From the NCBI RefSeq assembly GCF_016916835.1, contig NZ_JAFFIX010000002.1, forward strand, positions 1-64,000: a stretch of DNA of 64,000 bases, written 5' to 3'. Shown here in pieces: positions 31,162 through 40,408 of this stretch. Below the pieces are notes generated by a model, which was not told the origin of the DNA, did not search any database, and saw nothing but the letters and a program-made list of their open reading frames with translations. The translations under genes and the position numbers were made by a program. The stretch comes from Actinacidiphila bryophytorum. GTDB lineage: Bacteria > Actinomycetota > Actinomycetes > Streptomycetales > Streptomycetaceae. Position 1 is the stretch's first letter; every line of letters begins with the position of its first letter.

Positions 31162-32391
31162 ATGACGATGACAAACGAAGGCCCGACGCAGCTCGAGGTC
31201 GCAGGGGACCTGCTGGCGTTGCTCGGGGAGACGGGGACGGAACCGCGTTCCGATGGGCAGCTGGAGGCGTTGACGCTGGCCGTGGCGGCGGATCTGCCGG
31301 TGCTGTTGTGGGGGGAGCCGGGGATCGGGAAGACCGCGGCTCTGGGGCAGTTGGCGGGGTCGCTGGAACTGCCGTTGACGACGGTCATCGCCAGCGTGCA
31401 CGAGCCCTCGGACTTCTCGGGGCTGCCGGTGGTGGGGGACGACCCTGCGGTGCAGGGGGTCGCGATGGCGCCGCCGGACTGGGCGGTGCGGCTGGTGCGG
31501 GCGGGCCGGGGGCTGCTGTTCCTGGACGAGCTGTCGACCGCGCCGCCCGCCGTGCAGGCCGCGTTGCTCAGGGTGGTGCTGGAGCGCCGCGTCGGTGCCC
31601 TCCGACTCCCCCCGGGAGTACGGATCGTGGCCGCGGCGAACCCGCGCTCCTCGGCCGCGGACGGCTGGGAGCTGAGCCCGCCGCTGGCGAACCGCTTCGT
31701 GCACCTGCAGTGGGCGCACGACCATGACGTCGTGGTCCGGGGCCTGGGCGGCACGTGGCCGCGGGCCACCTTGCCGCGGCTGGCGGCCGACGGGCTCACG
31801 GACGCGGTGGCCTTCGCCCGCCGGGCGGTGTGCACGTTCCTGGCCGTGCGCCCGGCGCTTGTGCACCAGTTGCCGACGAGCGAGGCGCGCAGGGGCGGCG
31901 CGTGGCCGTCGCCGCGGAGTTGGGACATGGCGCTTCGCCTGGTGGCGTTCGCCACCGCGGCGGGCTCGTCGCGCGAGGTGCTGTCGCTGCTGGTGCGGGG
32001 CACGGTCGGCGACGGCCAGGGGCTGGAACTGCTGGCGTGGCTGGACCGGATGGACCTGCCGGACCCGGAGGCGCTGCTCGCGGACCCGGGTGCGGCGATG
32101 CTGCCGGAGCGGGGCGACCTGCGGCAGGCGGTGCTGGACGGCGTGGTGGCCGCGGTGCGCAGGGAGCCGACCCGGGAGCGCTGGGATGCGGCGTGGGCGC
32201 TGCTGGTGCGGGCGTTGCAGAGCGGCGCCCCCGACCTGGTGGTGGTCCCGGCCACGACGCTGGCGTCGTTGCGCCGCGACGACTGGGAAGTACCGGCGGC
32301 CGTGGAGCGGTTGGCGGGCGTGGTGGCATTGTCCCGGGGCGCGGACCGCGCGGCGGCGCGGGTCGCGCAGGCCGCGCGGGCGGGCCGGTGA
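31162..32391 (+). CDS. MoxR-type AAA+ ATPase
   Basis: A 409-residue AAA+ protein. Walker A is GEPGIGKTA (51-59), Walker B LLFLDEL (118-124), sensor 1 region VAAANPRSS and a MoxR-like layout follow. ATG 31162 has AAGGTGAGG upstream. MoxR ATPases act as chaperones with vWA-domain partners that use a metal-ion-dependent adhesion site; here the next gene, overlapping by four bases (GTGA), encodes such a partner. The substrate complex is unknown. Confidence 0.92.
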   Translation: MTMTNEGPTQLEVAGDLLALLGETGTEPRSDGQLEALTLAVAADLPVLLWGEPGIGKTAALGQLAGSLELPLTTVIASVHEPSDFSGLPVVGDDPAVQGVAMAPPDWAVRLVRAGRGLLFLDELSTAPPAVQAALLRVVLERRVGALRLPPGVRIVAAANPRSSAADGWELSPPLANRFVHLQWAHDHDVVVRGLGGTWPRATLPRLAADGLTDAVAFARRAVCTFLAVRPALVHQLPTSEARRGGAWPSPRSWDMALRLVAFATAAGSSREVLSLLVRGTVGDGQGLELLAWLDRMDLPDPEALLADPGAAMLPERGDLRQAVLDGVVAAVRREPTRERWDAAWALLVRALQSGAPDLVVVPATTLASLRRDDWEVPAAVERLAGVVALSRGADRAAARVAQAARAGR

Positions 32392-33668
32392 GCGGCCGCC
32401 CGACGCCGCGGGACGTCCGCCCGCGCCGCGTACCGCCGAAAGCGCAGCCCGCGCCCCAACCGCCGCTCCCCCCGCTGGACTTCGAGAAGCTGTTCACCGC
32501 CCGCCTGCTGGCGGCCCGTGCCCGCCCCTACCTGGCCTCGGCCCTGTTCGCGCTGCATGTCGTGGAGTCGCGTGCGGTGCCGACGATGGCCGTGGACCGG
32601 CACTGGCGGTGCTATGCGGCACCGGCGTTCGTGGCGGTGACTCCGGTCGAGGAGCTGGCCGGGGTGTGGGTGCACGAGGTGTCGCACCTGCTGCGGGACC
32701 ACCACGGGCGGGGCGAGCAACTGGCCCGCAGGGAGGGCCTGAGCGGACCTGCCGACCGGCTGCGGATGAACATCGCGGCGGACTGCGAGATCAACGACGA
32801 CGCCTTCGGCGAGGGCCTGGCCCGGCCGGAAGGGGCGGTCACCCCGCACATGTTGGGCCTGCCGGGCGGCAAGCTGATGGAGGACTACCTGCGGCGGTTC
32901 CGGCTGGGGCCGCACATCGCGTGGCTGGCGTGGCTGGACTGCGGCAGCGGTGTGGACGGGGTGGAGCGGGGCTGGGAGCTGGGCCCCGGCGGTGCGCACG
33001 GGCTGAGCGCGCAGGAGCGGGACGCGGTGCGCTTCCGGGTCGCGCAGGGCATCAACGCCGCTCCGGGGGAGGCCCCGCAGGGCTGGCGGCGCTGGGCGGA
33101 GGAGGTCTTCCACCCGCCGCAGCCGTGGCGTGACCTGCTGGGTTCTGCGATCCGCTCGGCGGCGTCCGCGGGGGGCGCGGGCGACGACTACTCCTACCGG
33201 CGGCCGTCCCGCCGTTCCGCGGCGGTGCCGCGCGCGGTCCTGCCGAGCCTGCGGCGCAACCCGCCGCGGGTGTGCGTGGTCATCGACACCTCGGGGTCGG
33301 TCAGCGACGAGGAGTTGGGCTCTGCGCTGCTCGAAGTGACCGCGATCTCCCGGGCGGTGGGCGGTGGCCGCGACCGGGTGGGCGTGCTGTCGTGCGACGC
33401 CGCCGCGGGGGCGGTGCACCGGCTGGCGGGCGCGGGCGGCATCCCGCTGGTCGGCGGCGGCGGTACGGATCTGCGGGCGGGCCTCGCCAGGGCCGGGCAG
33501 CAGCGCCCCGACGCCGTGGTGGTGCTGACCGACGGCCACACTCCCTGGCCCGCGGTCCGCCCGCCTTTCCGTACGGTGGTCGGTCTCTTCCGCCGCGACC
33601 CGTCCGACGACGCCCGCTACTCCCGCAATCCGCCGCCTGGCTGGGCCAGGGTCGTCGCCGTCGGGTGA
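32388..33668 (+). CDS. DUF2201-type metallopeptidase/vWA protein
   Basis: A 426-residue protein. After a Pro-rich head, residues about 45-270 form a DUF2201-like putative metallopeptidase with HEVSH (96-100, an HExxH motif) and conserved IAADCEIND. The C-terminal vWA-like domain carries the MIDAS motif DTSGSVS and later GGGTDLRAGL and VVVLTDGHTPWP. It overlaps the MoxR gene by GTGA. These pairs are widespread in actinomycetes; the client protein is not known. A hairpin follows the stop. Confidence 0.9.
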   Translation: MSGRPTPRDVRPRRVPPKAQPAPQPPLPPLDFEKLFTARLLAARARPYLASALFALHVVESRAVPTMAVDRHWRCYAAPAFVAVTPVEELAGVWVHEVSHLLRDHHGRGEQLARREGLSGPADRLRMNIAADCEINDDAFGEGLARPEGAVTPHMLGLPGGKLMEDYLRRFRLGPHIAWLAWLDCGSGVDGVERGWELGPGGAHGLSAQERDAVRFRVAQGINAAPGEAPQGWRRWAEEVFHPPQPWRDLLGSAIRSAASAGGAGDDYSYRRPSRRSAAVPRAVLPSLRRNPPRVCVVIDTSGSVSDEELGSALLEVTAISRAVGGGRDRVGVLSCDAAAGAVHRLAGAGGIPLVGGGGTDLRAGLARAGQQRPDAVVVLTDGHTPWPAVRPPFRTVVGLFRRDPSDDARYSRNPPPGWARVVAVG

Positions 33669-33677
33669 CCGGCCCGG

Positions 33678-33710
33678 GGGGCCGCCGCGGCCGCGAATTG
33701 CGGCGGCCCC
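33678..33710 (+). terminator. Stem-loop after the vWA gene
   Basis: GGGGCCGCCGC (33678-33688) pairs perfectly with GCGGCGGCCCC (33700-33710), ten bases beyond the stop. It probably ends the MoxR-vWA transcript. Confidence 0.65.
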
Positions 33711-33770
33711 GACAAATGCGGCGGCCTTGCCGGCGGAAATACCGGAAGTCGCGGCAATCCACTGGAGCTT

Positions 33771-33782
33771 CGAAACTTTTCG
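33771..33782. promoter_or_regulatory. Imperfect CGAAA-N2-TTTCG box upstream of GH67
   Basis: CGAAACTTTTCG has the same half-sites as the boxes at 17366, 44183 and 44348 but a two-base centre (CT). It lies about 120 bp upstream of the GH67 start. The extra base could weaken repressor binding. Confidence 0.5.
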
Positions 33783-33901
33783 CTCCGCAAGGATTTCCGC
33801 ACCAGCCGTGACCTCGGCATTTACCTCGTTATTCGGATTCTGTAGATTCGGTGCCGGGCCGCGCCATGGCGGCCGTCGGGCGAGTGAGGCGGGAATTCTC
33901 C

Positions 33902-35977
33902 GTGGGCATGGACACAGCGACCGGTGTACACGCGGCATGGCTGCCGCCCGAGGCTTTCCGTGCGCTCGGCTCGCACCGGGTGCTGGTGCGGGGCGACGGG
34001 CCGCTCGCGGTGACGGTGTACGAGGAGGTGGCGCGGGCCTGCGTCGATTACGGGGGCCGGGTGGGGCGTTCGCCCGACGCCGAGGCGGGCCCGTACGACC
34101 TCGTGTTCGCGCTGACCGGTGACGTACCCGCGCTGCCCGCGGTGGTGGACGTGCGGGCCGCGGCCGGTGCGGAGCCGCTCGGCGAGGAGGGGTTCGTCTT
34201 CGCCCGGGTCGGCGGTGTCTGCTTCGTGCTGGCCGACGCGGCGGCGGGGCTGCTGTACGGGCTCTTCCACGTGGTGCGCCTCGGCGGGTCGGCTTTCGAG
34301 GGCGGCGACGTCCCGGCCGCAGCGCACCGCCCGGCGATGCGCACCCGGATGCTGGACCACTGGGACAACCTGGAAGTGCACCCGGTGATGGGCCACGTCG
34401 AGCGGGGTTACGCAGGAGGGTCGGTCTTCTGGCGGGACGGCGGGCCGCGCGGCGACCTGCCGCGGGTGCGGGCGTACGCGCGGCTGCTCGCGGCGACCGG
34501 GATCAACGCGGTGTCGGTGAACAACGTCAACGTGCACACCGCGGAGACGCACCTGCTGACCGACCGGCTGGGCGACGTCGCCGAACTCGCGGACGTCTTC
34601 CGCCCGTACGGCATCCGGCTGCACCTGTCGGTCAACTTCGCCTCGCCCGTGGTGCTGGGGGCGCTGACGACCGCCGACCCGCTGGACGGCGAGGTCCGTG
34701 CCTGGTGGGCGAAGGCCGCCGCGGGGGTCTACCAGGCGATACCGGACTTCGGCGGCTTCGTGGTGAAGGCCGACTCCGAGGGCCAGCCGGGGCCTTTCAG
34801 TTACGGGCGCAGCCACGCCGACGGCGCCAACATGCTCGCCGAGGCGCTGGCGCCCTTCGGCGGCGAGGTGCACTGGCGGGCGTTCGTCTACAACCACCAG
34901 CAGGACTGGCGCGACCGCTCGACGGACCGCGCGCGGGCCGCCTACGACCACTTCGCCCCGCAGGACGGCGAGTTCGCCGCGAACGTGGTGCTCCAGGTCA
35001 AGCACGGGCCGATGGACTTCCAGACCCGCGAACCGGTCTCCCCGGTGATCGCGGCGATGCCCCGCACCCGGCTGGCGGTGGAGTTGCAGGTCACGCAGGA
35101 GTACACCGGGCAGCAGCGGCACGTGTGCTACCTGGCCCCGATGTGGAGCGGCGTCCTCGGCTTCCGGCCGTGGGGCGACGGCGGCGAGGCACGCGACGTC
35201 GCGGCGCTGGCCGCCGACCCGGCAGCGGGCGGCGGCCTGGTCGCGGTGTCCAACGTCGGCGACGACCCGTACTGGACCGGGCACCCGCTGGCGCAGGCCA
35301 ACCTGTACGCCTTCGGCCGGCTCGCCTGGGCGCCGGACAGCGACCCGGCGGCGCTGCTCGACGAGTGGATCGACCTGACCTTCGGCGCGCTGCCGTCGGG
35401 CGACCCCGCCCCGCTGCGCAGCACCCTGCACGCGGTGATGGACGGCTCGTGGCAGACCTACGAGCGCTACACCGCACCGCTCGGCGTCGGCTTCATGGTC
35501 CGCCCGGGCCACCACTACGGGCCCGACGTGGACGGCTACGAGTACACCCCGTGGGGCACCTACCACTACGCCGACCGCGACGGCATCGGCGTGGACCGCA
35601 CCCGCGCGACCGGCACCGGCTACACCGGGCAGTACCCGCAGCCCTGGTCGGAGGTCTACGAGTCCGCCGAGCGGTGCCCCGACGAACTGCTGCTGTTCTT
35701 CCACCACGTGCCGTACGGGCATGTGCTGCACTCGGGCACCACGGTGATCCAGCACATCTACGACACGCACTTCGCCGGCGCCCTGGAGGCGGAGGCGATG
35801 CGGTCGCGGTGGGCGGAGCTGGCGGGCGGCGGCCTGGTCGACGCGGCCCTGCACACGCGGGTGGCGGAGCGCCTGGACGAGCAGGTGCGGTGCGCACAGG
35901 AGTGGCGCGACCAGGTCAACGCCTACTTCCTGCGCAAGTCCGGGGTGCCGGACGCGCACGGGCGGCACATCCCGTAG
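33902..35977 (+). CDS. GH67 alpha-glucuronidase
   Basis: A protein of 691 residues without a signal peptide, consistent with intracellular action. Family motifs include [34 protein letters not shown] (with the probable catalytic-acid Glu), the Asp region [20 protein letters not shown] (Glu proposed as base) and [14 protein letters not shown]67 enzymes remove 4-O-methylglucuronic acid from the non-reducing end of xylo-oligosaccharides. GTG 33902 is preferred because GGCGGGA lies about 7 bases upstream; ATG 33908 is two codons later. A CGAAA-box variant upstream points to control by the nearby LacI repressor. Confidence 0.93.
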   Translation: MGMDTATGVHAAWLPPEAFRALGSHRVLVRGDGPLAVTVYEEVARACVDYGGRVGRSPDAEAGPYDLVFALTGDVPALPAVVDVRAAAGAEPLGEEGFVFARVGGVCFVLADAAAGLLYGLFHVVRLGGSAFEGGDVPAAAHRPAMRTRMLDHWDNLEVHPVMGHVERGYAGGSVFWRDGGPRGDLPRVRAYARLLAATGINAVSVNNVNVHTAETHLLTDRLGDVAELADVFRPYGIRLHLSVNFASPVVLGALTTADPLDGEVRAWWAKAAAGVYQAIPDFGGFVVKADSEGQPGPFSYGRSHADGANMLAEALAPFGGEVHWRAFVYNHQQDWRDRSTDRARAAYDHFAPQDGEFAANVVLQVKHGPMDFQTREPVSPVIAAMPRTRLAVELQVTQEYTGQQRHVCYLAPMWSGVLGFRPWGDGGEARDVAALAADPAAGGGLVAVSNVGDDPYWTGHPLAQANLYAFGRLAWAPDSDPAALLDEWIDLTFGALPSGDPAPLRSTLHAVMDGSWQTYERYTAPLGVGFMVRPGHHYGPDVDGYEYTPWGTYHYADRDGIGVDRTRATGTGYTGQYPQPWSEVYESAERCPDELLLFFHHVPYGHVLHSGTTVIQHIYDTHFAGALEAEAMRSRWAELAGGGLVDAALHTRVAERLDEQVRCAQEWRDQVNAYFLRKSGVPDAHGRHIP

Positions 35978-36042
35978 CCGCACACCGGCCGGCGCCGAAG
36001 CGGCGGACAGCGAAACGGCGAAACGGCGGACGGTGAAAGGCG

Positions 36043-36078
36043 AACGCCGCCGCCCTCCGGACGAGGGGCGGCGGCGTT
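36043..36078. terminator. Bidirectional terminator between GH67 and GH42
   Basis: AACGCCGCCGCCC (36043-36055) and GGGCGGCGGCGTT (36066-36078) form a perfect 13-bp stem with a 10-nt loop between two convergent stops. Confidence 0.75.
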
Positions 36079-36096
36079 CTGGGCCGGAGCGCGGGC

Positions 36097-38124
36097 TCAG
36101 TCGTCCTCGCGCAGCACCCGCACCCCGTATGCGTCCAGGCCGAACGGGCGGCCCGGAGTGATGTGTTCACCGGTGAGGAGGTCCAGGCCTCCGGCGCCCG
36201 CGGGCACCTCGACCGGCTCGGCGGCGTGGTTGAGCAGGAACAGCAGCCTTGTCCCGTCGGGCGCGACGCGGGCGGCGGTCTCCAGGTGCGGCAGGTCCGG
36301 GTGGCGGCCCGCGATGCCGTGTGCGTCGAGCACCTGCCGCACGACGTGGCCGACGCCGGCCTGGTCGAGCCCGGCGGCGACGTACCAGCCGTGCCCGGCG
36401 CCGAAGGGGTTCCTGGTGACGGCGGGTGTACCGGCGTAGAAGTCGGCCTGGTAGGTGGCCAGGACCTCGGCTCCCTGCGGGACGACCAGTTCGAAGACCA
36501 GCCGGGCCTCGGCGTCGGGGGAACCGTCGCCGAAGCGCACCGGGTTGGCGAACTCGGGGCCGCGGGCGTCCCATTCGTCGATCCTGACGCCCATCAGCGG
36601 GCCGAGCGGCCCGGGGACGTCCATGAGGAAGGCGTTGTCGGACTCGTCGACCCGGCCCGACAGGTAGCAGGACAGGACGGAGCCGCCGCGTTCGGCGACC
36701 GCTTCGAGCCGCTGCGCCAGGTCGCCCTTGACCATGTGCAGGGCCGGGGCGACGACCACGTCGTAACGCGACAGGTCGGCGGTGACCGGGACGACGTCGA
36801 CGTCGACGCCCGCCTCCCACAGCGCCCGGTAGTAGCTGAGCACCACCTGCTGGTAGCGGACCAGGCGGGAGGGGCCGTCGGAGATCTCCAGCGTCCACCA
36901 GCTGTCCCAGTCGAAGAGCAGCGCGGTGCGCGCCGGTGTGCGGGCACCCAGCGCCGCACTGCCCAGCCGCTCCAACTCCTCGCCGAGGGCGGCGACTTCG
37001 CGGAAGACCCGGGTGTCGTCGCGTCCCGCGTGGTTGATGACCGCACCGAAGAGCTTCTCGCTGGCGCCCCGTGAGGCGCGCATCTGGAAGAAGAGGACCG
37101 CGTCGGCGCCGTGGGCGACCGCCTGCCAGCTCCACAGCCGCATCACCCCCGGCCGCTTGAGCGGGTTGACGTCGCGGCACGCGGTGGTGCTCGGCGCCTG
37201 CTCCATCAGCCAGAACGGCTGGCCGTCCTTGAGGCCGCGCATCAGGTCGTGACTCAGTCCCATCCAGGCCGGCGACTGGTCTTCCGGCGGGTAGTTGTCC
37301 CAGGACGCGAAGTCCAGGTGGGGCGCCCACCGGTGGTAGTCGATCGGGCGGTACATGCCCATGAAGTTGGTGGTGACCGGGGTGTCGGGGCTGTGGCGGC
37401 GGATCGCGGCCTTCTCGTCGCGGAAGTTGGCGAGCATCGCGTCCGACATGAAGCGCAGGTAGTCCAGGGTGATGCCCTGGAAGGCGGTGTGGTCGGGGCC
37501 GCGCCAGTGCTCGGTGAGCGCGGAGGGCGCCTCGATCTCGTCCCAGTCGGAGAAGGTGTGCGACCAGAACGTGGTGTTCCACGCGGTGTTGAGCGCGTCC
37601 AGGGTCGCGTACCGCTCGCGCAGCCAGCCGCGGAAGCCCGCCGTGCAGTTCTCGCAGTAGCAGGCGCCGCCGTATTCGTTGCCCACGTGCCAGGCGATGA
37701 CCGCGGACCGGTCGGCGTACCGCTCCGCGATGCGCCCTGCGACGGCCGCGGACAGCCGCCGGAAGACCGGGGAGCTGGGGCAGGAGTTGTGCCGCTGCCC
37801 GTAGCGGTGCCTGCGGCCCTCGAAGTCGGTGCGGGTGACCTCGGGGTGGGCGCGGGCCAGCCATGCGGGGTGGGCGCCGGTGCCGGTGGCCAGGCAGATC
37901 CGCCGGCCGTGCGCCTCGGCCTCCGCGACGATCCGGTCCAGGACGGTGAAGTCGTAGGTCTCCTCGGCCGGCTGGGTCAGCGCCCAGGTGAAGACGCCGA
38001 GGGTGACGGTGTCGATGCGGGCGCTGTCGAAGAGCCGGTAGTCCTGCTTCCACACCTCCTGCGGCCACTGCTCGGGGTTGTAGTCCCCGCCGTAGGGCGT
38101 GCTGGGGGTGGCGGGCAGGCTCAT
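36097..38124 (-). CDS. GH42 beta-galactosidase/arabinopyranosidase-type enzyme
   Basis: A 675-residue cytoplasmic GH42 enzyme. The GH42 core shows YGGDYNPEQWP at the start, acid/base Glu150 in WHVGNEYG, probable nucleophile Glu308 in WLMEQAPS, and the cysteine cluster ACYCENC (155-160) that binds zinc in many members. GH42 enzymes remove terminal beta-galactose, or alpha-L-arabinopyranose in some. Here it is the last gene of a six-gene hemicellulose operon and overlaps the DUF624 stop by ATGA. A side-chain-trimming role on imported oligosaccharides is inferred. Confidence 0.93.
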   Translation of the reverse strand: MSLPATPSTPYGGDYNPEQWPQEVWKQDYRLFDSARIDTVTLGVFTWALTQPAEETYDFTVLDRIVAEAEAHGRRICLATGTGAHPAWLARAHPEVTRTDFEGRRHRYGQRHNSCPSSPVFRRLSAAVAGRIAERYADRSAVIAWHVGNEYGGACYCENCTAGFRGWLRERYATLDALNTAWNTTFWSHTFSDWDEIEAPSALTEHWRGPDHTAFQGITLDYLRFMSDAMLANFRDEKAAIRRHSPDTPVTTNFMGMYRPIDYHRWAPHLDFASWDNYPPEDQSPAWMGLSHDLMRGLKDGQPFWLMEQAPSTTACRDVNPLKRPGVMRLWSWQAVAHGADAVLFFQMRASRGASEKLFGAVINHAGRDDTRVFREVAALGEELERLGSAALGARTPARTALLFDWDSWWTLEISDGPSRLVRYQQVVLSYYRALWEAGVDVDVVPVTADLSRYDVVVAPALHMVKGDLAQRLEAVAERGGSVLSCYLSGRVDESDNAFLMDVPGPLGPLMGVRIDEWDARGPEFANPVRFGDGSPDAEARLVFELVVPQGAEVLATYQADFYAGTPAVTRNPFGAGHGWYVAAGLDQAGVGHVVRQVLDAHGIAGRHPDLPHLETAARVAPDGTRLLFLLNHAAEPVEVPAGAGGLDLLTGEHITPGRPFGLDAYGVRVLREDD

Positions 38125-38810
38125 GCGGTGAATTCCTCGCGGATCTCGGTGATCATCGGGCGGCTGTTGAGCAGCGTGCCCGCGGCGGCGACCGACGCCA
38201 GCAGCAGGGGCAGCAGCTGGGCGCCGGCGGCCGTCACGGCGACGGCCGCGGCCAGCACGCACAGGTTGCCCACGGTGGCCTTGAAGGACTTCACCAGGAA
38301 GTACGCGGCCAGCCGTGCGGTGTCGACGGCCTTGAAGGTGAACAGCGCGGTGATCACCAGCGCGTTGGCCATCCACAGTGCGGAGACCGCCGCGATCACC
38401 GCGAGCAGCCCCAGCCACCAGCCGGGCACACCGGCCGCGTCGCGGTGGGTGAGGACGGTGCCGACCAGTCCCATCGCGACGAGCCACGGCGCCCACAGCG
38501 TGAACACCCCGGGGACGGCGGCCCGGTACCCGCGCCGGTACGCCTTCGCCGGGTGCAGTTCCGTCAGGTCGCGGCTGCGGTGGTGCCAGGCGTAGAGCGC
38601 CGCGGACCAGGCCGGTCCCAGGGGAAGTGCGCACAGCGCGGCCAGCGGCACGTTGCTCGCGTCGCGGTCGAGCAGCCCGAGCAGCACCAGGCCGGGCGCC
38701 GCGCCCAGCACCAGCAGCACTTCGAGGACGAGCAGGCTGTAGACCAGGGCGGCGGCGCGGGCCAGCGGGCCTTCGCCGAACTCCTTGCGTGCCGCGGACG
38801 CGGTCGTCAT
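38121..38810 (-). CDS. DUF624 (YesL-like) membrane protein
   Basis: A 229-residue protein with about five or six hydrophobic helices and the DUF624 pattern: an N-terminal LARAAALVYSLLVLEVLLVLG-type segment, a central GPAWSAALYAWHHRSRD and a C-terminal FKATVGNL. YesL-family proteins recur in oligosaccharide-uptake operons of Bacillus and actinomycetes, function undefined. It is embedded between GH39 (one base upstream) and GH42 (ATGA overlap). Confidence 0.88.
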   Translation of the reverse strand: MTTASAARKEFGEGPLARAAALVYSLLVLEVLLVLGAAPGLVLLGLLDRDASNVPLAALCALPLGPAWSAALYAWHHRSRDLTELHPAKAYRRGYRAAVPGVFTLWAPWLVAMGLVGTVLTHRDAAGVPGWWLGLLAVIAAVSALWMANALVITALFTFKAVDTARLAAYFLVKSFKATVGNLCVLAAAVAVTAAGAQLLPLLLASVAAAGTLLNSRPMITEIREEFTA

Positions 38811-38811
38811 G

Positions 38812-40353
38812 TCATGCCCCTCCGTCGCGCTGCGGCTGCGGGGCCAGGCCGAGCAGCCGGCTCTCGTCCCACCATGCGGGGGTCTCGTCCTGCACCGGTG
38901 TCAGTTCCAGCAGGGTGACCTCGTGCCGGGCGAGCACCAGGTCGCAGTCGACGCGCCCGCCGGCCACCGGCAGGGAGCGGTGGCTGCGGGCGGGCTCCGA
39001 CGCCTCGCGCAGGGCGTCGAGCTGGCGCCGGCCGGGTGAGGCGGGCCGGCCCATCTCGCACCAGGCGGCGTAGGCGTTGCCGGAGTCCTCGGCGACCGTG
39101 GAGCGGTGGGCGTAGACGGCCGAGCCCTCGGGGCCGCCCACCGGGACCGACAGCCGTACGGTGTGGCCGTCGACCGGTTCGCCGCCGGTGACGTCGACCG
39201 GCGCCCAGGCCAGGACGGTGACCCGGCCGTCGTCGTGCCGGGTGACCAGGTGGTCCTCGCCCCGGGCGAGCACCGTGTCGCCCATGCGGGCCATGAAGGC
39301 GTACAGGTGGTAGGTCGGCTTCTTGATCTGGCGGTGCGTCAGCAGGCCGAACCCGCCGTGGAAGAGGGTGGTGGGGATGCCGACCTCCTCGAACATGTCG
39401 CTGAAGGTCCAGTAGGAGAAGGAGTCGACCAGGTCGCCGCCCGCCGCCAGCACCGGCGCCAGGTAGGCGGCGTGCATCGCGGTGTCGTGGATCGGGTTGT
39501 CGGGGCGGTAGGAGGAGTTGAACTCGGTGATGTGCACCGGGAGTTCGGCCAGCTCGGTGCCGGCCAGCTGCTCGCCGGGCGCCGCGAACTGCTCCAGCAG
39601 CCCCGAGGCGGGCACCAGGGTCTGGTGGGTGCCGAAGGGCACCTCCTGGGCCGGTCCCGAGGTGTAGGCGTGCCGGCTGACGAAGTCGATCGGCGCCGAG
39701 CGCTCGGCGACGAAGTCGGCGAAGCGGGTGATCCACTCCGGCTGGTAGCCGGGCGCCAGCGAGGGGCCGCCCACCTGCAGTGCCGCGTCCACGTCCTTGA
39801 CGGCGGACGCGGTCACCTCGTAGAGCCGGTGGTAGGCGTCCTGGTCGGCGCCCTCCCAGAAGACGTCCAGGTTCGGCTCGTTCCACACCTCGATGGGCCA
39901 GGTCCGCACCTCCTCCAGGCCGTAGCGCGCGATCAGGTGCCGCACGGTGGCGCGCACCAGTTCCGCCCACTCCCGCCAGTCGCGCGGCGGGGTGACGTTG
40001 CCCTGCCACCAGAAGACGGTCTGGTCGCCGGAGGCCAGGCCCGAGGGCATGAAGCCCAGTTCGACGAAGGGCTTGATCCCCAGGTCGAGGTAGGCGTCGA
40101 CGACCTGGTCGACGTAGCCGAAGGAGTGCCGTACGTGCCGCACCCCCTGGTACTCGTACGGCCGGTGGATGCCGACGTTGTCGCTGAGCAGGCCGTGGCC
40201 CCTGATGTGCCGGAATCCGATGTCGCGCTGCACGAGCGCCAGGGAGTCCTGGTAGTCGCGCCGCAGCGCGAGGTCGAACCGGCCGGTTCCGACGCAGAGG
40301 CGCCAGGCCTCCGTCAGCTGTCCTGCGGGCTGGTCGGGAACGTGGATGCGCAT
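38812..40353 (-). CDS. GH39 beta-xylosidase
   Basis: A 513-residue GH39 enzyme without signal peptide. Acid/base Glu159 lies in EVWNEPNL and nucleophile Glu277 in HITEFNSSY. The SFSYWTFSDMFEE and FHGGFGLLT motifs, which close the barrel, are also typical. It should release xylose from imported xylo-oligosaccharides. It lies between the binding-protein gene (55-bp gap) and DUF624 (one base) in a single minus-strand unit. Confidence 0.93.
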   Translation of the reverse strand: MRIHVPDQPAGQLTEAWRLCVGTGRFDLALRRDYQDSLALVQRDIGFRHIRGHGLLSDNVGIHRPYEYQGVRHVRHSFGYVDQVVDAYLDLGIKPFVELGFMPSGLASGDQTVFWWQGNVTPPRDWREWAELVRATVRHLIARYGLEEVRTWPIEVWNEPNLDVFWEGADQDAYHRLYEVTASAVKDVDAALQVGGPSLAPGYQPEWITRFADFVAERSAPIDFVSRHAYTSGPAQEVPFGTHQTLVPASGLLEQFAAPGEQLAGTELAELPVHITEFNSSYRPDNPIHDTAMHAAYLAPVLAAGGDLVDSFSYWTFSDMFEEVGIPTTLFHGGFGLLTHRQIKKPTYHLYAFMARMGDTVLARGEDHLVTRHDDGRVTVLAWAPVDVTGGEPVDGHTVRLSVPVGGPEGSAVYAHRSTVAEDSGNAYAAWCEMGRPASPGRRQLDALREASEPARSHRSLPVAGGRVDCDLVLARHEVTLLELTPVQDETPAWWDESRLLGLAPQPQRDGGA

Positions 40354-40408
40354 GTGGTGTGGTCCTTTTGTGACTGCGTCGGTGCCGGCCGGTTCTGCTC
40401 CGCCGGGG

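Noticed and set aside
29459-33668. MoxR-vWA trio as a VMAP-type conflict system
   Set aside because: I see no VMAP, trypsin-like or nuclease effector; DUF2201-type partners of MoxR are widespread and not linked to defence.
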